Positions 55,164-62,995 of a stretch of DNA of 64,000 bases are shown here, piece by piece. Source of the stretch: Rhodopseudomonas rhenobacensis (lineage in GTDB: Bacteria; Pseudomonadota; Alphaproteobacteria; Rhizobiales; Xanthobacteraceae); contig NZ_JACHIH010000013.1 of the NCBI RefSeq assembly GCF_014203125.1, positions 53,053-117,052 on the forward strand. The letters are read 5' to 3'. The first letter of the stretch is position 1. Each line of letters starts with the position of its first letter. The position numbers and the translations under genes are program-made. Under the pieces are notes generated by a model, which was not told where the DNA came from, searched no databases, and saw nothing but the letters and a program-made list of their open reading frames with translations.

Positions 55164-55192
55164 TTGCACGAGGGTCTAATGCTTCTTATAGT
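55164..55192 (+). promoter_or_regulatory. Sigma70-like promoter of irr
   Basis: TTGCAC (55164-55169), exactly 17 bp, then TATAGT (55187-55192). The expected start is near 55199, which places the long candidate start codon at 55179 outside the transcript and supports ATG 55233 for irr. Confidence 0.55.
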
Positions 55193-55232
55193 CAAGTCGG
55201 ACTTACACAACGGGGCGGATGCCGACGTGGAT

Positions 55233-55730
55233 ATGCGAGACAGCAGCGAAAGCTTCGGGTTCTTCCGGGCCGAACCGGCGGCGGAGGACACCCCTCATCA
55301 GCAGCATGCGCAGCTGACCGGCTGCCCGTGGCACGACGTCAACGAAATGCTGCAATCGGTCGGGCTGCGGCCGACCCGGCAACGGATGGCGCTGGGCTGG
55401 CTGTTGTTCGGCAAGGGCGCGCGGCATCTCACCGCCGAAATGCTGTACGAGGAAGCCACCCAGGCGAAGGTCCCGGTGTCGCTCGCGACCGTCTACAACA
55501 CCTTGAATCAATTGACCGATGCGGGGCTGCTGCGGCAGGTCAGCGTGGACGGCACCAAGACCTATTTCGACACCAACGTCACCCAGCACCACCACTTCTA
55601 CCTCGAGAACAACCACGAGCTGGTCGACATTCCGGTCACCCACGTCTCGATGCAGAACCTGCCGGCGGTGCCGGCCGGCTACGAGATCAGCCGGGTCGAC
55701 ATGGTGGTGCGGCTGCGCAAGATCAGCTGA
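55233..55730 (+). CDS. irr: Iron response regulator Irr
   Basis: Irr is the haem-responsive Fur-superfamily regulator of Rhizobiales that controls haem synthesis and iron uptake genes. The 165-residue protein has the haem regulatory motif GCPW at residues 30-33, the winged helix (GLRPTRQRMALGWLLFGKGARHLTAEMLY, PVSLATVYNTLNQLTDAGLL) and the His cluster TQHHHFYLENNHELVDIP, the second haem site. Match to the Bradyrhizobium Irr layout is close, including the degradation-linked GCPW. ATG 55233 is favoured by length and by the promoter; GTG 55227 and ATG 55179 (with a GAGGG site) are alternatives. It is divergent from fabA. Confidence 0.94.
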   Translation: MRDSSESFGFFRAEPAAEDTPHQQHAQLTGCPWHDVNEMLQSVGLRPTRQRMALGWLLFGKGARHLTAEMLYEEATQAKVPVSLATVYNTLNQLTDAGLLRQVSVDGTKTYFDTNVTQHHHFYLENNHELVDIPVTHVSMQNLPAVPAGYEISRVDMVVRLRKIS

Positions 55731-55747
55731 GCGGCGCGCGAGCGCTG

Positions 55748-56128
55748 CTAGGGGCTGCTCGGTGACGACTGGTGGACGTTGAGCTTTTGTTCGATCAGAG
55801 CCTCGATCCGCTTGATATCGAGGCCGTGGCGCGTGCTGTCTGCCTGCAGTCGCGCCAAGCGCTCGCCTAATTGATCCAGGCCTTCCACCGGCTCGGGACC
55901 GCGATTGGCGTAGGCCACGGGCATCACCCCACTTACCGATGCGGCCAGCTTTGCGCTTCCTTTGAGGTGACCCGCCGGCATCGAAGTGCCATTGGTGACT
56001 GCTGCCGAGGTCGCAGGTTTCCTGGGGTATGTGCGGTCGATCCAGCGCGACATAAACCAGCCGAACAGGCACATCGCCGCGACGCCGATGGCCGGCCACG
56101 CCAGAACCATGATGTCATTGTGCGTCAT
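55748..56128 (-). CDS. Hypothetical membrane-anchored protein
   Basis: About 126 residues: one N-terminal membrane helix (IMVLAWPAIGVAAMCLFGWFM), an Arg-rich stop-transfer, a Ser/Ala/Thr-rich linker and a C-terminal helix likely to form a coiled coil (LDQLGERLARLQADSTRHGL, then IKRIEALIEQ). The start overlaps the end of the upstream small gene, by 14 nt from 56128 or 23 nt from 56137, so the two are probably coupled. No family recognised. It is convergent with irr, 18 nt apart. Confidence 0.62.
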   Translation of the reverse strand: MTHNDIMVLAWPAIGVAAMCLFGWFMSRWIDRTYPRKPATSAAVTNGTSMPAGHLKGSAKLAASVSGVMPVAYANRGPEPVEGLDQLGERLARLQADSTRHGLDIKRIEALIEQKLNVHQSSPSSP

Positions 56129-56363
56129 CCGGGTCATCCAGTTTTCGGAGAAACCACTGACCTGACCAATGTAGGAGCCAGGAGCCGCCGATGCAAATAA
56201 TCGGCAGTCCATCCAGAAGGTTGGAGTTCCGCGGCGGATCGCCAATCCCGTAAATCGTCACCGCCAAGGGCGTGAAAACGCCGACCGTAATGAGGGCTGC
56301 CGATACGGTGTTGAACCAGTTCGCAATCAGTTTGACGCTTTCGCTCCGAGCCTGGCCAGGCAT
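56115..56363 (-). CDS. Small hypothetical membrane protein
   Basis: An 82-residue protein with two hydrophobic segments (VSAALITVGVFTPLAVTIYGI and LPIICIGGSWLLHWSGQWF) and a charged C-terminus (LRKLDDPDDAQ). A GAGGG-type site lies about 7 nt before ATG 56363. It starts 9 nt after the SH3-protein stop on the same strand, so the three minus-strand genes here form one unit. The hairpin membrane shape resembles small phage-like or stress membrane proteins, but I do not recognise a family. Confidence 0.62.
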   Translation of the reverse strand: MPGQARSESVKLIANWFNTVSAALITVGVFTPLAVTIYGIGDPPRNSNLLDGLPIICIGGSWLLHWSGQWFLRKLDDPDDAQ

Positions 56364-56372
56364 TCCGCCCTC

Positions 56373-56903
56373 TCAATCCACCTTTTCGTCGGCGTAGACG
56401 CCCCACAGCCGCTCCTGCTGGATCCAGCCGTCGAAGCCGGTGCCGATCACCCGGCACCAGCCCTGCGCGCAGCGCTTGACCTGGGTCACCACGCCGGCCT
56501 GCAGCCGTGCCGCCACCGGGCTGGTGGCGCTGGCGCTGTCGTAAAGCGGCGCCAACTCTTCCTTGCTCTTCATCGTCACCACCGCGGTGCGGCGGCCGGA
56601 CAGCAGCGAATGATAGACCCAGCCCTCGGCGCCTTCGGAATCCCGCACCCGGCGCCAGTTCTCGTATTCGGCGGTGATTTCCACCGGCAGCCCGGAGCGG
56701 GTGTAGACCCAGGCGACGTCATTGTCCTTGGTCGGGCCGGCGCGGACGTTCACATGGTCGGATTTCAGGCTGACATAGCGCGGGATCGGCAGGCCGCTGG
56801 CCGAAGTCGGGACGGCATTCGTCGCCGCCTGCCCGGCGCTCGCCGCACAGCCCAGCACCGCGCCCGCCAACGCCAGAGAAACCATCAACTGCCTCAACGC
56901 CAT
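56373..56903 (-). CDS. Exported bacterial SH3-domain protein
   Basis: A 176-residue secreted protein. Residues 1-27 are a signal peptide (RQLMVSLALAGAVLGCAASAGQAA). An SH3_3/SH3_4-type domain follows at about 42-100 (RYVSLKSDHVNVRAGPTKDNDVAWVYTR, GWVYHSLLSGRR), then a second SH3-like part to about 170 (APLYDSASATSPVAARLQ, GFDGWIQQERLWGVY). Such proteins are periplasmic and often linked to cell wall binding, but the target is unknown. A cysteine at the signal end (LGCAAS) could instead make it a lipoprotein. It heads the small minus-strand operon. Confidence 0.85.
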   Translation of the reverse strand: MALRQLMVSLALAGAVLGCAASAGQAATNAVPTSASGLPIPRYVSLKSDHVNVRAGPTKDNDVAWVYTRSGLPVEITAEYENWRRVRDSEGAEGWVYHSLLSGRRTAVVTMKSKEELAPLYDSASATSPVAARLQAGVVTQVKRCAQGWCRVIGTGFDGWIQQERLWGVYADEKVD

Positions 56904-57371
56904 CGCCCCGTCTCCTGCCGCGCGCTACTTCAGTCTTGAGGAAAGGCGGCCGCCGCCGCCGGCGACCGTCCGCGGGGTCCGCCCGTTGCTGCGACGCATC
57001 CCGCGTAGTTGCCGCGAATCCGGCGGTTTCGAATGTCGGGACTTAAGCCCTCTTGGGTTCTTGTCTTGGCCCGGCCTTCTGCTAGAGAGGACCGACCGTC
57101 GGCAGCCCGCGACGACGGCCGCTCCGCAAACCCATGGGCCACCGCTCGAAATTGCCGCGATCGCATTGCGCTGCAGTTTCCAGCAACCGGGTTAATGAGA
57201 CCTGAACGCGACGCGTCGGATTGTTCGGGTTGGCGGATCCAACCGGCAGCCGACGGGCGGGCAGGTCGGCCGGGGCGAGCGACAACTCGCCTGAGAACTG
57301 GGGCTTGACGGCGTTGCGGCAGGGACGAAGCAGGCTTCGCCGCACCAGCTGCGGCCCGTTGAGAGCAGGAC
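56904..57371. other. 468-bp intergenic stretch, nothing recognised
   Basis: This gap separates the SH3 gene (minus) from the 2-hydroxyacid dehydrogenase gene (plus) and must contain both promoters. A plus-strand open frame of 99 codons (57009-57308) is Arg/Ala-rich without motifs and I do not call it a gene. No repeat family from elsewhere in the window is present. Confidence 0.5.
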
Positions 57372-58373
57372 ATGTCGGTTAAGAAAAAGCCTCTGGTTGT
57401 CGTCACCCGCAAGCTGCCGGACTCGATCGAGACCCGGATGCGCGAACTGTTCGACGCCCGCCTCAACCTCGACGACGAGCCGATGAGCCCGGAGGCCTTG
57501 GCCGAGGCGGTGCGCACCGCCGACATTCTGGTGCCGACCGTCACCGACGAACTCACCGAAGAGATTTTGCAGCAGCCGGACTGCCGGCTGAAGCTGATCG
57601 CCAATTTCGGCAACGGCATCGACAATATCAACGTCGCGGCGGCGCACGCCCGCGGCATCACGGTGACCAACACCCCGAAAGTGCTGACCGAAGACACCGC
57701 CGACATGACCATGGCGCTGATTCTGGCGGTGCCGCGCCGGCTGATCGAGGGCGCCACGCTGTTGACCGAGGGCAAGGACTGGGCGGGCTGGTCGCCGACC
57801 TGGATGCTGGGGCGCAGGCTCGGCGGCAAGCGGCTCGGCATCATCGGCATGGGCCGGATCGGCCAGGCGGTGGCGCGGCGCGCCCGCAGCTTCGGGCTGC
57901 AGATCCATTATCACAACCGCCGCCCGGTGGCGCCGAAGATCGCCGACGAATTGAGCGCGACCTATTGGGAGAGCCTCGACCAGATGCTGGCGCGGATGGA
58001 CATCATCTCGGTGAACTGTCCGCACACGCCCGCGACCTTCCATCTGCTGTCGGCGCGGCGGCTGAAGCTGATCCGCAAGGACGCCTATGTGGTGAACACC
58101 GCGCGCGGCGAGGTGATCGACGAGGAGACGCTGACCAAGCTGATCGAGTCAGGCGATATCGCCGGCGCCGGGCTCGACGTGTTCGAGAACGAACCCGCGG
58201 TCAATCCGAAGCTGGTGCGGCTCGCCAAGCAGGGCAAAGTGGTCTTGATGCCGCATATGGGCTCCGCCACCATCGAGGGCCGGGTCGAGATGGGCGAGAA
58301 GGTGATCATCAACATCCGCACCTTCCTCGACAATCACAAGCCGCCGGACCGCGTGCTACCGCATATGCTGTGA
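57372..58373 (+). CDS. D-isomer-specific 2-hydroxyacid dehydrogenase (glyoxylate reductase-like)
   Basis: A 333-residue cytosolic dehydrogenase. The substrate half shows LKLIANFGNGIDNINV; the Rossmann loop is GIIGMGRIGQAVARR near residue 158. Catalytic residues are R in NTARGEVIDE, E in FENEP and H in MPHMGSAT. After the second strand the sequence HYHNRRP has two arginines instead of an acidic residue, which suggests NADPH use. Overall it looks like GyaR/GhrB-type glyoxylate or hydroxypyruvate reductases. GAGAGCAGGAC upstream offers only a modest ribosome-binding site for ATG 57372. Confidence 0.92.
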   Translation: MSVKKKPLVVVTRKLPDSIETRMRELFDARLNLDDEPMSPEALAEAVRTADILVPTVTDELTEEILQQPDCRLKLIANFGNGIDNINVAAAHARGITVTNTPKVLTEDTADMTMALILAVPRRLIEGATLLTEGKDWAGWSPTWMLGRRLGGKRLGIIGMGRIGQAVARRARSFGLQIHYHNRRPVAPKIADELSATYWESLDQMLARMDIISVNCPHTPATFHLLSARRLKLIRKDAYVVNTARGEVIDEETLTKLIESGDIAGAGLDVFENEPAVNPKLVRLAKQGKVVLMPHMGSATIEGRVEMGEKVIINIRTFLDNHKPPDRVLPHML

Positions 58374-58401
58374 GGCTTGCTGTCCCGGCCCCCGCGCGTT
58401 T

Positions 58402-59340
58402 TCACCCTCCCCCTCCAGGGCAGGCTGAAGAGACGGCGCTTCTTCCCCGCTTCCGCCACTGCGCCACGAAGCCGATGAATGCCGCCAGCGCCGGCGGCGG
58501 TTGGCGCCGGCTCGGATAGTACAAGAACGGCCCGGGAAACCGCTCGCACCAGTCGTCGAGCACGCCGACCAGCGCGCCCGAGGCGATGTCGTCCCGGACG
58601 TAGCCCTCGAAGGTCGCGAAGAAGCCCAGCCCATCCCGCGCGGCGCGGATCGCCAATTGGGAATAGCTCGCCACCAGCGGCCCGCGCGGCATCACCCGGA
58701 CCACGCGGCCGGCCTTCTCGAATTCCCAGTCCGGCGTGGCGCCGCTTTCGAACCGGATCCGGATGCAGCACTGCGCCAACAGATCCTGCGGCTGCTGCGG
58801 GGCGCCATGCTGCGCAACATAATGCGGCGACGCCACCACCACGAAGCGCTCCGGCGGCCCCAGCGACACCGCGATCATGTCCTGCGCCAGATGCTCGCCA
58901 TAGCGCACGCCGGCGTCGAAGCCGGCTTCGACGATGTCGATCAGCGAGGTCTGCGCCACGATCTCCAGTTCGATCTGCGGATAGGCCTGCAGGAACGGCG
59001 TCACCATCGGCGCCAGCACCAGATCGACCGCCGGCGCCGGGGCGTTGATGCGCAGCCGCCCGGCCGGCACGTCGCGCAACCCGCGAACCTGGTCCAGCGC
59101 CGCGTCGACGTCGTGCAGCGCCGGACCGACCCGCGCCAGCAGCACCTCGCCGGCCTCGGTCAAGGCCACGCTGCGGGTGGTGCGATTGAGCAGCCGCACC
59201 CCCAGCCGTTCCTCGATGTCGCGCAGCCGCTGGCTCAGGCTGGACACCGAGACGCCGCTTTCCAGCGCGGCGCGGCGGAAATTCTTGGTGCGGGCGACCG
59301 CGACGAAGGCGGCCAGATCGCGAAGGTCGAGGTCGGACAT
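58402..59340 (-). CDS. LysR-family transcriptional regulator
   Basis: A 312-residue LysR regulator: winged HTH at about 1-62 (LAAFVAVARTKNFRRAALESGVSVSSLSQRL, LGVRLLNRTTRSVALTEAGE) and a periplasmic-binding-like effector domain (about 90-300; GRLRINAPAPAVDLVLAPM). It is divergent from the aldo/keto reductase gene with a 118-bp shared control region, the usual sign that it regulates that gene. The effector is unknown. The gene is intact although its likely target carries an internal deletion. Confidence 0.92.
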   Translation of the reverse strand: MSDLDLRDLAAFVAVARTKNFRRAALESGVSVSSLSQRLRDIEERLGVRLLNRTTRSVALTEAGEVLLARVGPALHDVDAALDQVRGLRDVPAGRLRINAPAPAVDLVLAPMVTPFLQAYPQIELEIVAQTSLIDIVEAGFDAGVRYGEHLAQDMIAVSLGPPERFVVVASPHYVAQHGAPQQPQDLLAQCCIRIRFESGATPDWEFEKAGRVVRVMPRGPLVASYSQLAIRAARDGLGFFATFEGYVRDDIASGALVGVLDDWCERFPGPFLYYPSRRQPPPALAAFIGFVAQWRKRGRSAVSSACPGGGG

Positions 59341-59458
59341 TGTGCGCCATACTGAACAAGCCTTTCGGCATTGTCCAGCTTATCGTCGCCTCATCGCCGC
59401 GCCATATCAGTCAGGCAAACGGCGCGGATCGCCCCGCCGCAGCTTTCGGAGACTGATC

Positions 59459-60343
59459 ATGGACAAGCGCGCACTCGGCCGAACTGGCCCCACGGTTTCG
59501 GCCCTTGGACTGGGCTGCATGGGCATGTCGGATTTCTACGGCCCGGCCGACCGCGGCGAGAGCATGGCCACGATCCATGCCGCGCTCGACGCCGGCATCA
59601 CCTTGCTCGACACCGGCGATTTCTACGGCATCGGCCACAACGAACTGCTGATCCGCGAGGCGGTGGCCGGCCGCGCCCGCGACAGCTTCGAACTCAGCGT
59701 CAAATTCGGCGCGCTGCGCGATCCCGCCCGCGGCTTCACCGGCTATGACGGCCGTCCGCTGGCGGTGAAGAATTTTCTGGCTTATTCGCTGGGCCGGCTC
59801 GGCGTCGACCATATCGACATCTACCGTCCGGCACGGCTCGATCCCAACGTGCCGATCGAGGACACCGTCGGGGCGATCGCCGAGATGGTGCAGGCTGGCT
59901 ATGTCAAACATATCGGGCTGTCGGAAGTGGGAGCCGACACCATCCGCCGCGCCGCCAAGGTGCACCCGATCGCCGATCTGCAGATCGAATATTCACTGCT
60001 TTCACGCGGCATCGAGGCCGACATCCTGCCGACCTGCCGCGAGCTCGGCATCGGCGTCACCGCCTATGGCGTGTTGTCGCGCGGCCTGATCAGCGGGCAC
60101 TGGCAGAAGGACCACTCCGCTCCGCGCGACTTCCGCAGCGTCAGCCCGCGGTTCTCCGGCGCCAATCTCGACGCCAATCTGGCGCTGGTGGAGCGGCTGC
60201 GCGAGGTCGCCGATGAGCTGCAGGTTTCGGTGGCGCATCTGGCGAAACTCGCCAGCGCGTTCCCGCCCGACGTCGCCGCCGGCGGCCGCTATCCGGCGGA
60301 TCACCTGGTGCATCTCGACAGCGAGAAGCGCAAGACGGCGTAA
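59459..60343 (+). CDS. Aldo/keto reductase with internal deletion
   Basis: A 294-residue AKR of the TIM-barrel type. The N-terminal two-thirds are standard: RTGPTVSALGLGCMGMSDFYG, DTGDFYGIGHNELLI with the catalytic Y, VKFGALRDP with K, DHIDIYRPARLDPNVPIEDTV, and ILPTCRELGIGVTAYGVLSRG. Near residue 260 the sequence passes straight from VSVAHLA to ASAFPPDVAAGGRYPA. The segment in between, which in relatives has the PIPGTRRRKYLEEN-type NADPH phosphate site (about 45-50 residues), is missing in frame. Activity is doubtful. GGAG precedes ATG 59459. Divergent LysR gene upstream. Confidence 0.85.
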   Translation: MDKRALGRTGPTVSALGLGCMGMSDFYGPADRGESMATIHAALDAGITLLDTGDFYGIGHNELLIREAVAGRARDSFELSVKFGALRDPARGFTGYDGRPLAVKNFLAYSLGRLGVDHIDIYRPARLDPNVPIEDTVGAIAEMVQAGYVKHIGLSEVGADTIRRAAKVHPIADLQIEYSLLSRGIEADILPTCRELGIGVTAYGVLSRGLISGHWQKDHSAPRDFRSVSPRFSGANLDANLALVERLREVADELQVSVAHLAKLASAFPPDVAAGGRYPADHLVHLDSEKRKTA

Positions 60344-60355
60344 CGACGAGTGCAC

Positions 60356-60491
60356 GTGTCCCGGGCGCGGTGCGGCGCGAAGCGCTGCTCCGCAGGCCCG
60401 GGACCGTTCCAAGCGTTGCGTTTCGTAACGGCCCCGGCTCTGCAGCGCACGCCGCCGCAAGAGCGGCGTCGTGCGCCGCGTCCGGGGCACG
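60356..60491 (+). repeat. Intergenic repeat, family B copy 3
   Basis: Starts GTGTCCCGGGCGCGGTGCGG, contains ACGGCCCCGGCTCTGCAGCG and ends GCGTCCGGGGCACG, as in the copies at 48373 and 51581. It begins 13 nt after the aldo/keto reductase stop. Confidence 0.85.
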
Positions 60492-60504
60492 CATCAAGTT
60501 GCCC

Positions 60505-61305
60505 TCATTCGTGGCCGCTTAAATCCACGATCGTTGGCTGATCGCCGTTCAAGGGATTTTCCGGGTCGCGGTTGTAGCGCAAGGTTTCGAACCGCATCGC
60601 GCGGGCGTCGATCATCAAGAGGCGGCCGACCAGGCCTTCGCCGAAGCCGACGATCTCGCGGATCGCCTCCAGCGCCATCATCGAGCCGAGCACGCCTGCC
60701 AACGCGCCGAGCACGCCGGCCTCCTGGCAGCTCGGCACCGTGCCGGGTGGCGGCGCTTCCGGAAACAGGCAGCGATAGGTCGGGTTGAGTTCGCCGTCGG
60801 CATTCCTCTCATGCGCGCGGATCGTGGTCAGCGAACCGTCGAACACCCCGAGCGCGCCGGTGATCAGCGGCTTCTTCGCCAGATAGCAGGCGTCGGAGAC
60901 CAGATAGCGCGTGGAAAAATTGTCCGAGCCGTCGAGCACCATGTCGTAGCCGCCGATCAGCGCCAGCGCGTTGTCGGCGTCGATCCGCATCGGGTGGCGG
61001 ACGAAGCGGACATGCGGATTGAGCGCGGTGATGCGGTCCTCGGCGCTGTCGACCTTGCTGCGGCCGATGTCCGGCGTGGCGTGGATGATCTGGCGCTGCA
61101 GGTTGGACAGCGACACGGTGTCGTCGTCGACCACGCCGAGCTTGCCGATTCCGGCCGCCGCCAGATACATCAGCGACGGCGCGCCGAGCCCGCCGGCGCC
61201 GATCACCAGCACGGAAGCCGCTTGCAGCTGCGCCTGGCCCGGGCCGCCGACCTCGCGCAGCACGATGTGACGGGCGTAGCGTTCGAGTTCGTCGCCGCTC
61301 AGCAT
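60505..61305 (-). CDS. MoeB/ThiF/HesA-family adenylyltransferase
   Basis: A 266-residue E1-like enzyme that adenylates the C-terminus of a ubiquitin-like sulfur carrier (MoaD or ThiS type). The nucleotide loop is VLVIGAGGLGAPSLMYLAAAG near residue 35, with DDDTVSLSNLQRQIIH, GRSKVDSAEDRI and the DGSDNFSTRYLV segment. The zinc site of E. coli MoeB (two CxxC pairs) is largely lost: only one cysteine remains in PTYRCLFPEAP, and the end reads DPENPLNG where a second CxxC is expected. No rhodanese domain follows. ATG 61305 is the family start. It is divergent from the protease-like gene. Confidence 0.88.
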   Translation of the reverse strand: MLSGDELERYARHIVLREVGGPGQAQLQAASVLVIGAGGLGAPSLMYLAAAGIGKLGVVDDDTVSLSNLQRQIIHATPDIGRSKVDSAEDRITALNPHVRFVRHPMRIDADNALALIGGYDMVLDGSDNFSTRYLVSDACYLAKKPLITGALGVFDGSLTTIRAHERNADGELNPTYRCLFPEAPPPGTVPSCQEAGVLGALAGVLGSMMALEAIREIVGFGEGLVGRLLMIDARAMRFETLRYNRDPENPLNGDQPTIVDLSGHE

Positions 61306-61396
61306 GATGGAAGACACCTTGTCATGAACCCGCGCCATGCTGTCGCCGACCAAGCATTTGTGCTTAGCTGCGCGGCAGACGCAGGCAGGAATTGTC

Positions 61397-62773
61397 ATGA
61401 GAACGATGCTCGCCGCAACCCTGATGATCGCAGCCGCGGTCGGCAGCGCCATGGCGCAAACGCCGGCGCCGGCGCCAGCCACCAATGGTAGCAAGCCGAA
61501 GCCGGTCGCCACCATCGCGATCCGCCCGGGGCTGCAGACCCCGGCCGACACCGCCAGCGCCATGGCGCAGGCCGAACGCACCGCAATTCAATCGGATCTG
61601 GCATGGGCCGGGCATTACAACGGCGCCATCAACGGCGAGGTCTCCGAGCGCATGGTCGGAGCCATCAAGGCGTTCCAGACCGACCGCGGCGGCAAGCCGA
61701 CCGGCGTGCTCAATCCGCAGGAGCGCGGCACCTTGGCGGAAGTCGCCAAGAAGGCGCATGACAATGTCGGCTGGAAACTGGTCAGCGATCCTGTGACCGG
61801 CGCGCGGCTCGGGCTGCCGCTGAAGCTGGTGCCGCAGCAGGTGAGCGACGCCAATGGCGCGAAATGGAGCTCCGCGACCGGCACCATCCAGATCCTGCTC
61901 AGCCGCCGCAAGGAGGCCGAGCCCTCCACCGCCAAGCTCGCCGCGCAGGAGAAGAAGGAGCCGGCCGGCCGCAAGGTCGAGTACAGCGCGGTGAAGCCGG
62001 ATTTCTTCGTGCTGTCGGGGACCCAGGGGCTGAAGAAATTCTACGTCCGCGGCGCCTTCAAGGACGCCGAGGTCCGCATCCTCACCATTCTCTACGACCA
62101 GGCCACCGAGGGCACCATGGAGCCGGTGGTGATCGCGATGTCGAGCGCGTTCACGCCGTTTCCGGCGGGCGCGCAGGCGTCCGGGCCGCCGCCGCGGAAA
62201 GCGGTAGAATATTCCACCGGCGTGGTGGTCGGCGCCGACGGCGCGATCCTCGCCGACCGCCAGGCAGTCGACGGCTGCCAGGCGATCGTGGTCGACGGCC
62301 TCGGCCGCGCCGAGAAGGTCGCCGAGGACAAGGCGCACGATCTGGCGCTGCTGCGGGTCTATGGCGCGCAGGGGCTTGCGCCGCTCGGGTTCGGCAGTGG
62401 CGCCGCCAAGCCGAGCGTCGAACTTTTCGGCATCGCCGATCCGCAGAGCCAGGGCGGCGGCTCCGCGGCGAGCAGCGTGCGGGCGCAGATCGCCCCGGTC
62501 GGTGCCGGCCGAGATCTGGCGCTGACGCCGGCGCCGGGGCTGGGATTCTCCGGCGCTGCAGCGGTCGATGCCGACGGCAGATTCGCCGGGCTTGCGCTGT
62601 TGAAGCCGGTGCTGTTCGCAGGCCCGGCGAATGGCGCCGCGCCGGCGCAGGCGATGCTGGTGCCGGCCGATGTGGTGCGCGGTTTCTTGAAGGACAACGC
62701 GGTGCCGGCGGCCGCCGCCGCCGCCGGCGACGCCAAGGCGTCGGTGCTGCGGCTGATCTGCGTGCGGAAATAG
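61397..62773 (+). CDS. Exported peptidoglycan-binding protein with inactive trypsin-like domain
   Basis: A 458-residue secreted protein. Residues 1-21 are a signal peptide (MLAATLMIAAAVGSAMAQ). A PG_binding_1-like domain is at about 50-115 (IQSDLAWAGHYNGAINGEVSERMVGAIKAF, TGVLNPQERG) and a trypsin-like fold at about 270-455. In the protease part the serine (GFSGAA, S385) and aspartate (AHDLALLRV, D315) are in place. The histidine position is Q289 (ILADRQAVDGC, where proteases have TNxHVV), so it should not cleave peptides. It may bind cell-wall or misfolded protein in the periplasm. AGGA lies 7 nt before ATG 61397. Confidence 0.82.
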   Translation: MRTMLAATLMIAAAVGSAMAQTPAPAPATNGSKPKPVATIAIRPGLQTPADTASAMAQAERTAIQSDLAWAGHYNGAINGEVSERMVGAIKAFQTDRGGKPTGVLNPQERGTLAEVAKKAHDNVGWKLVSDPVTGARLGLPLKLVPQQVSDANGAKWSSATGTIQILLSRRKEAEPSTAKLAAQEKKEPAGRKVEYSAVKPDFFVLSGTQGLKKFYVRGAFKDAEVRILTILYDQATEGTMEPVVIAMSSAFTPFPAGAQASGPPPRKAVEYSTGVVVGADGAILADRQAVDGCQAIVVDGLGRAEKVAEDKAHDLALLRVYGAQGLAPLGFGSGAAKPSVELFGIADPQSQGGGSAASSVRAQIAPVGAGRDLALTPAPGLGFSGAAAVDADGRFAGLALLKPVLFAGPANGAAPAQAMLVPADVVRGFLKDNAVPAAAAAAGDAKASVLRLICVRK

Positions 62774-62841
62774 CGGACGGCAGCGCCATCGAACTTGGCG
62801 CAGGCCGGCGAGTTGGGCGGAGCGCTCAACTCAAATAAGCT

Positions 62842-62951
62842 GTCATCCCGGGGCGCGAGCAGCGAAGCTGCGAGCGAACCCGGGATCTAGTATTCACCGC
62901 CCTGGAATACTGGATTCCGGGTTCGCTTGGCCTCTCGCGCCCCGGAATGAC
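62842..62951 (+). repeat. Palindromic intergenic repeat, family A copy 4
   Basis: Begins GTCATCCCGGGGCGCGAGCA and ends TCTCGCGCCCCGGAATGAC; inside, GAACCCGGGATCTAGTATTC pairs with TACTGGATTCCGGGTTCG. Nearly identical to copy 3 at 48241 over most of its length. It ends 44 bp before the transposase stop codon. Confidence 0.9.
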
Positions 62952-62995
62952 AGCTGTTTTTTGGTCGTCCGTGAAGATCCCGGACACGCGCCGAT

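Noticed and set aside
57009..57308. 99-codon open frame in the gap before the 2-hydroxyacid dehydrogenase
   Set aside because: Arg/Ala/Ser-rich composition, no ribosome-binding site of note and no motif; more likely non-coding leader sequence.
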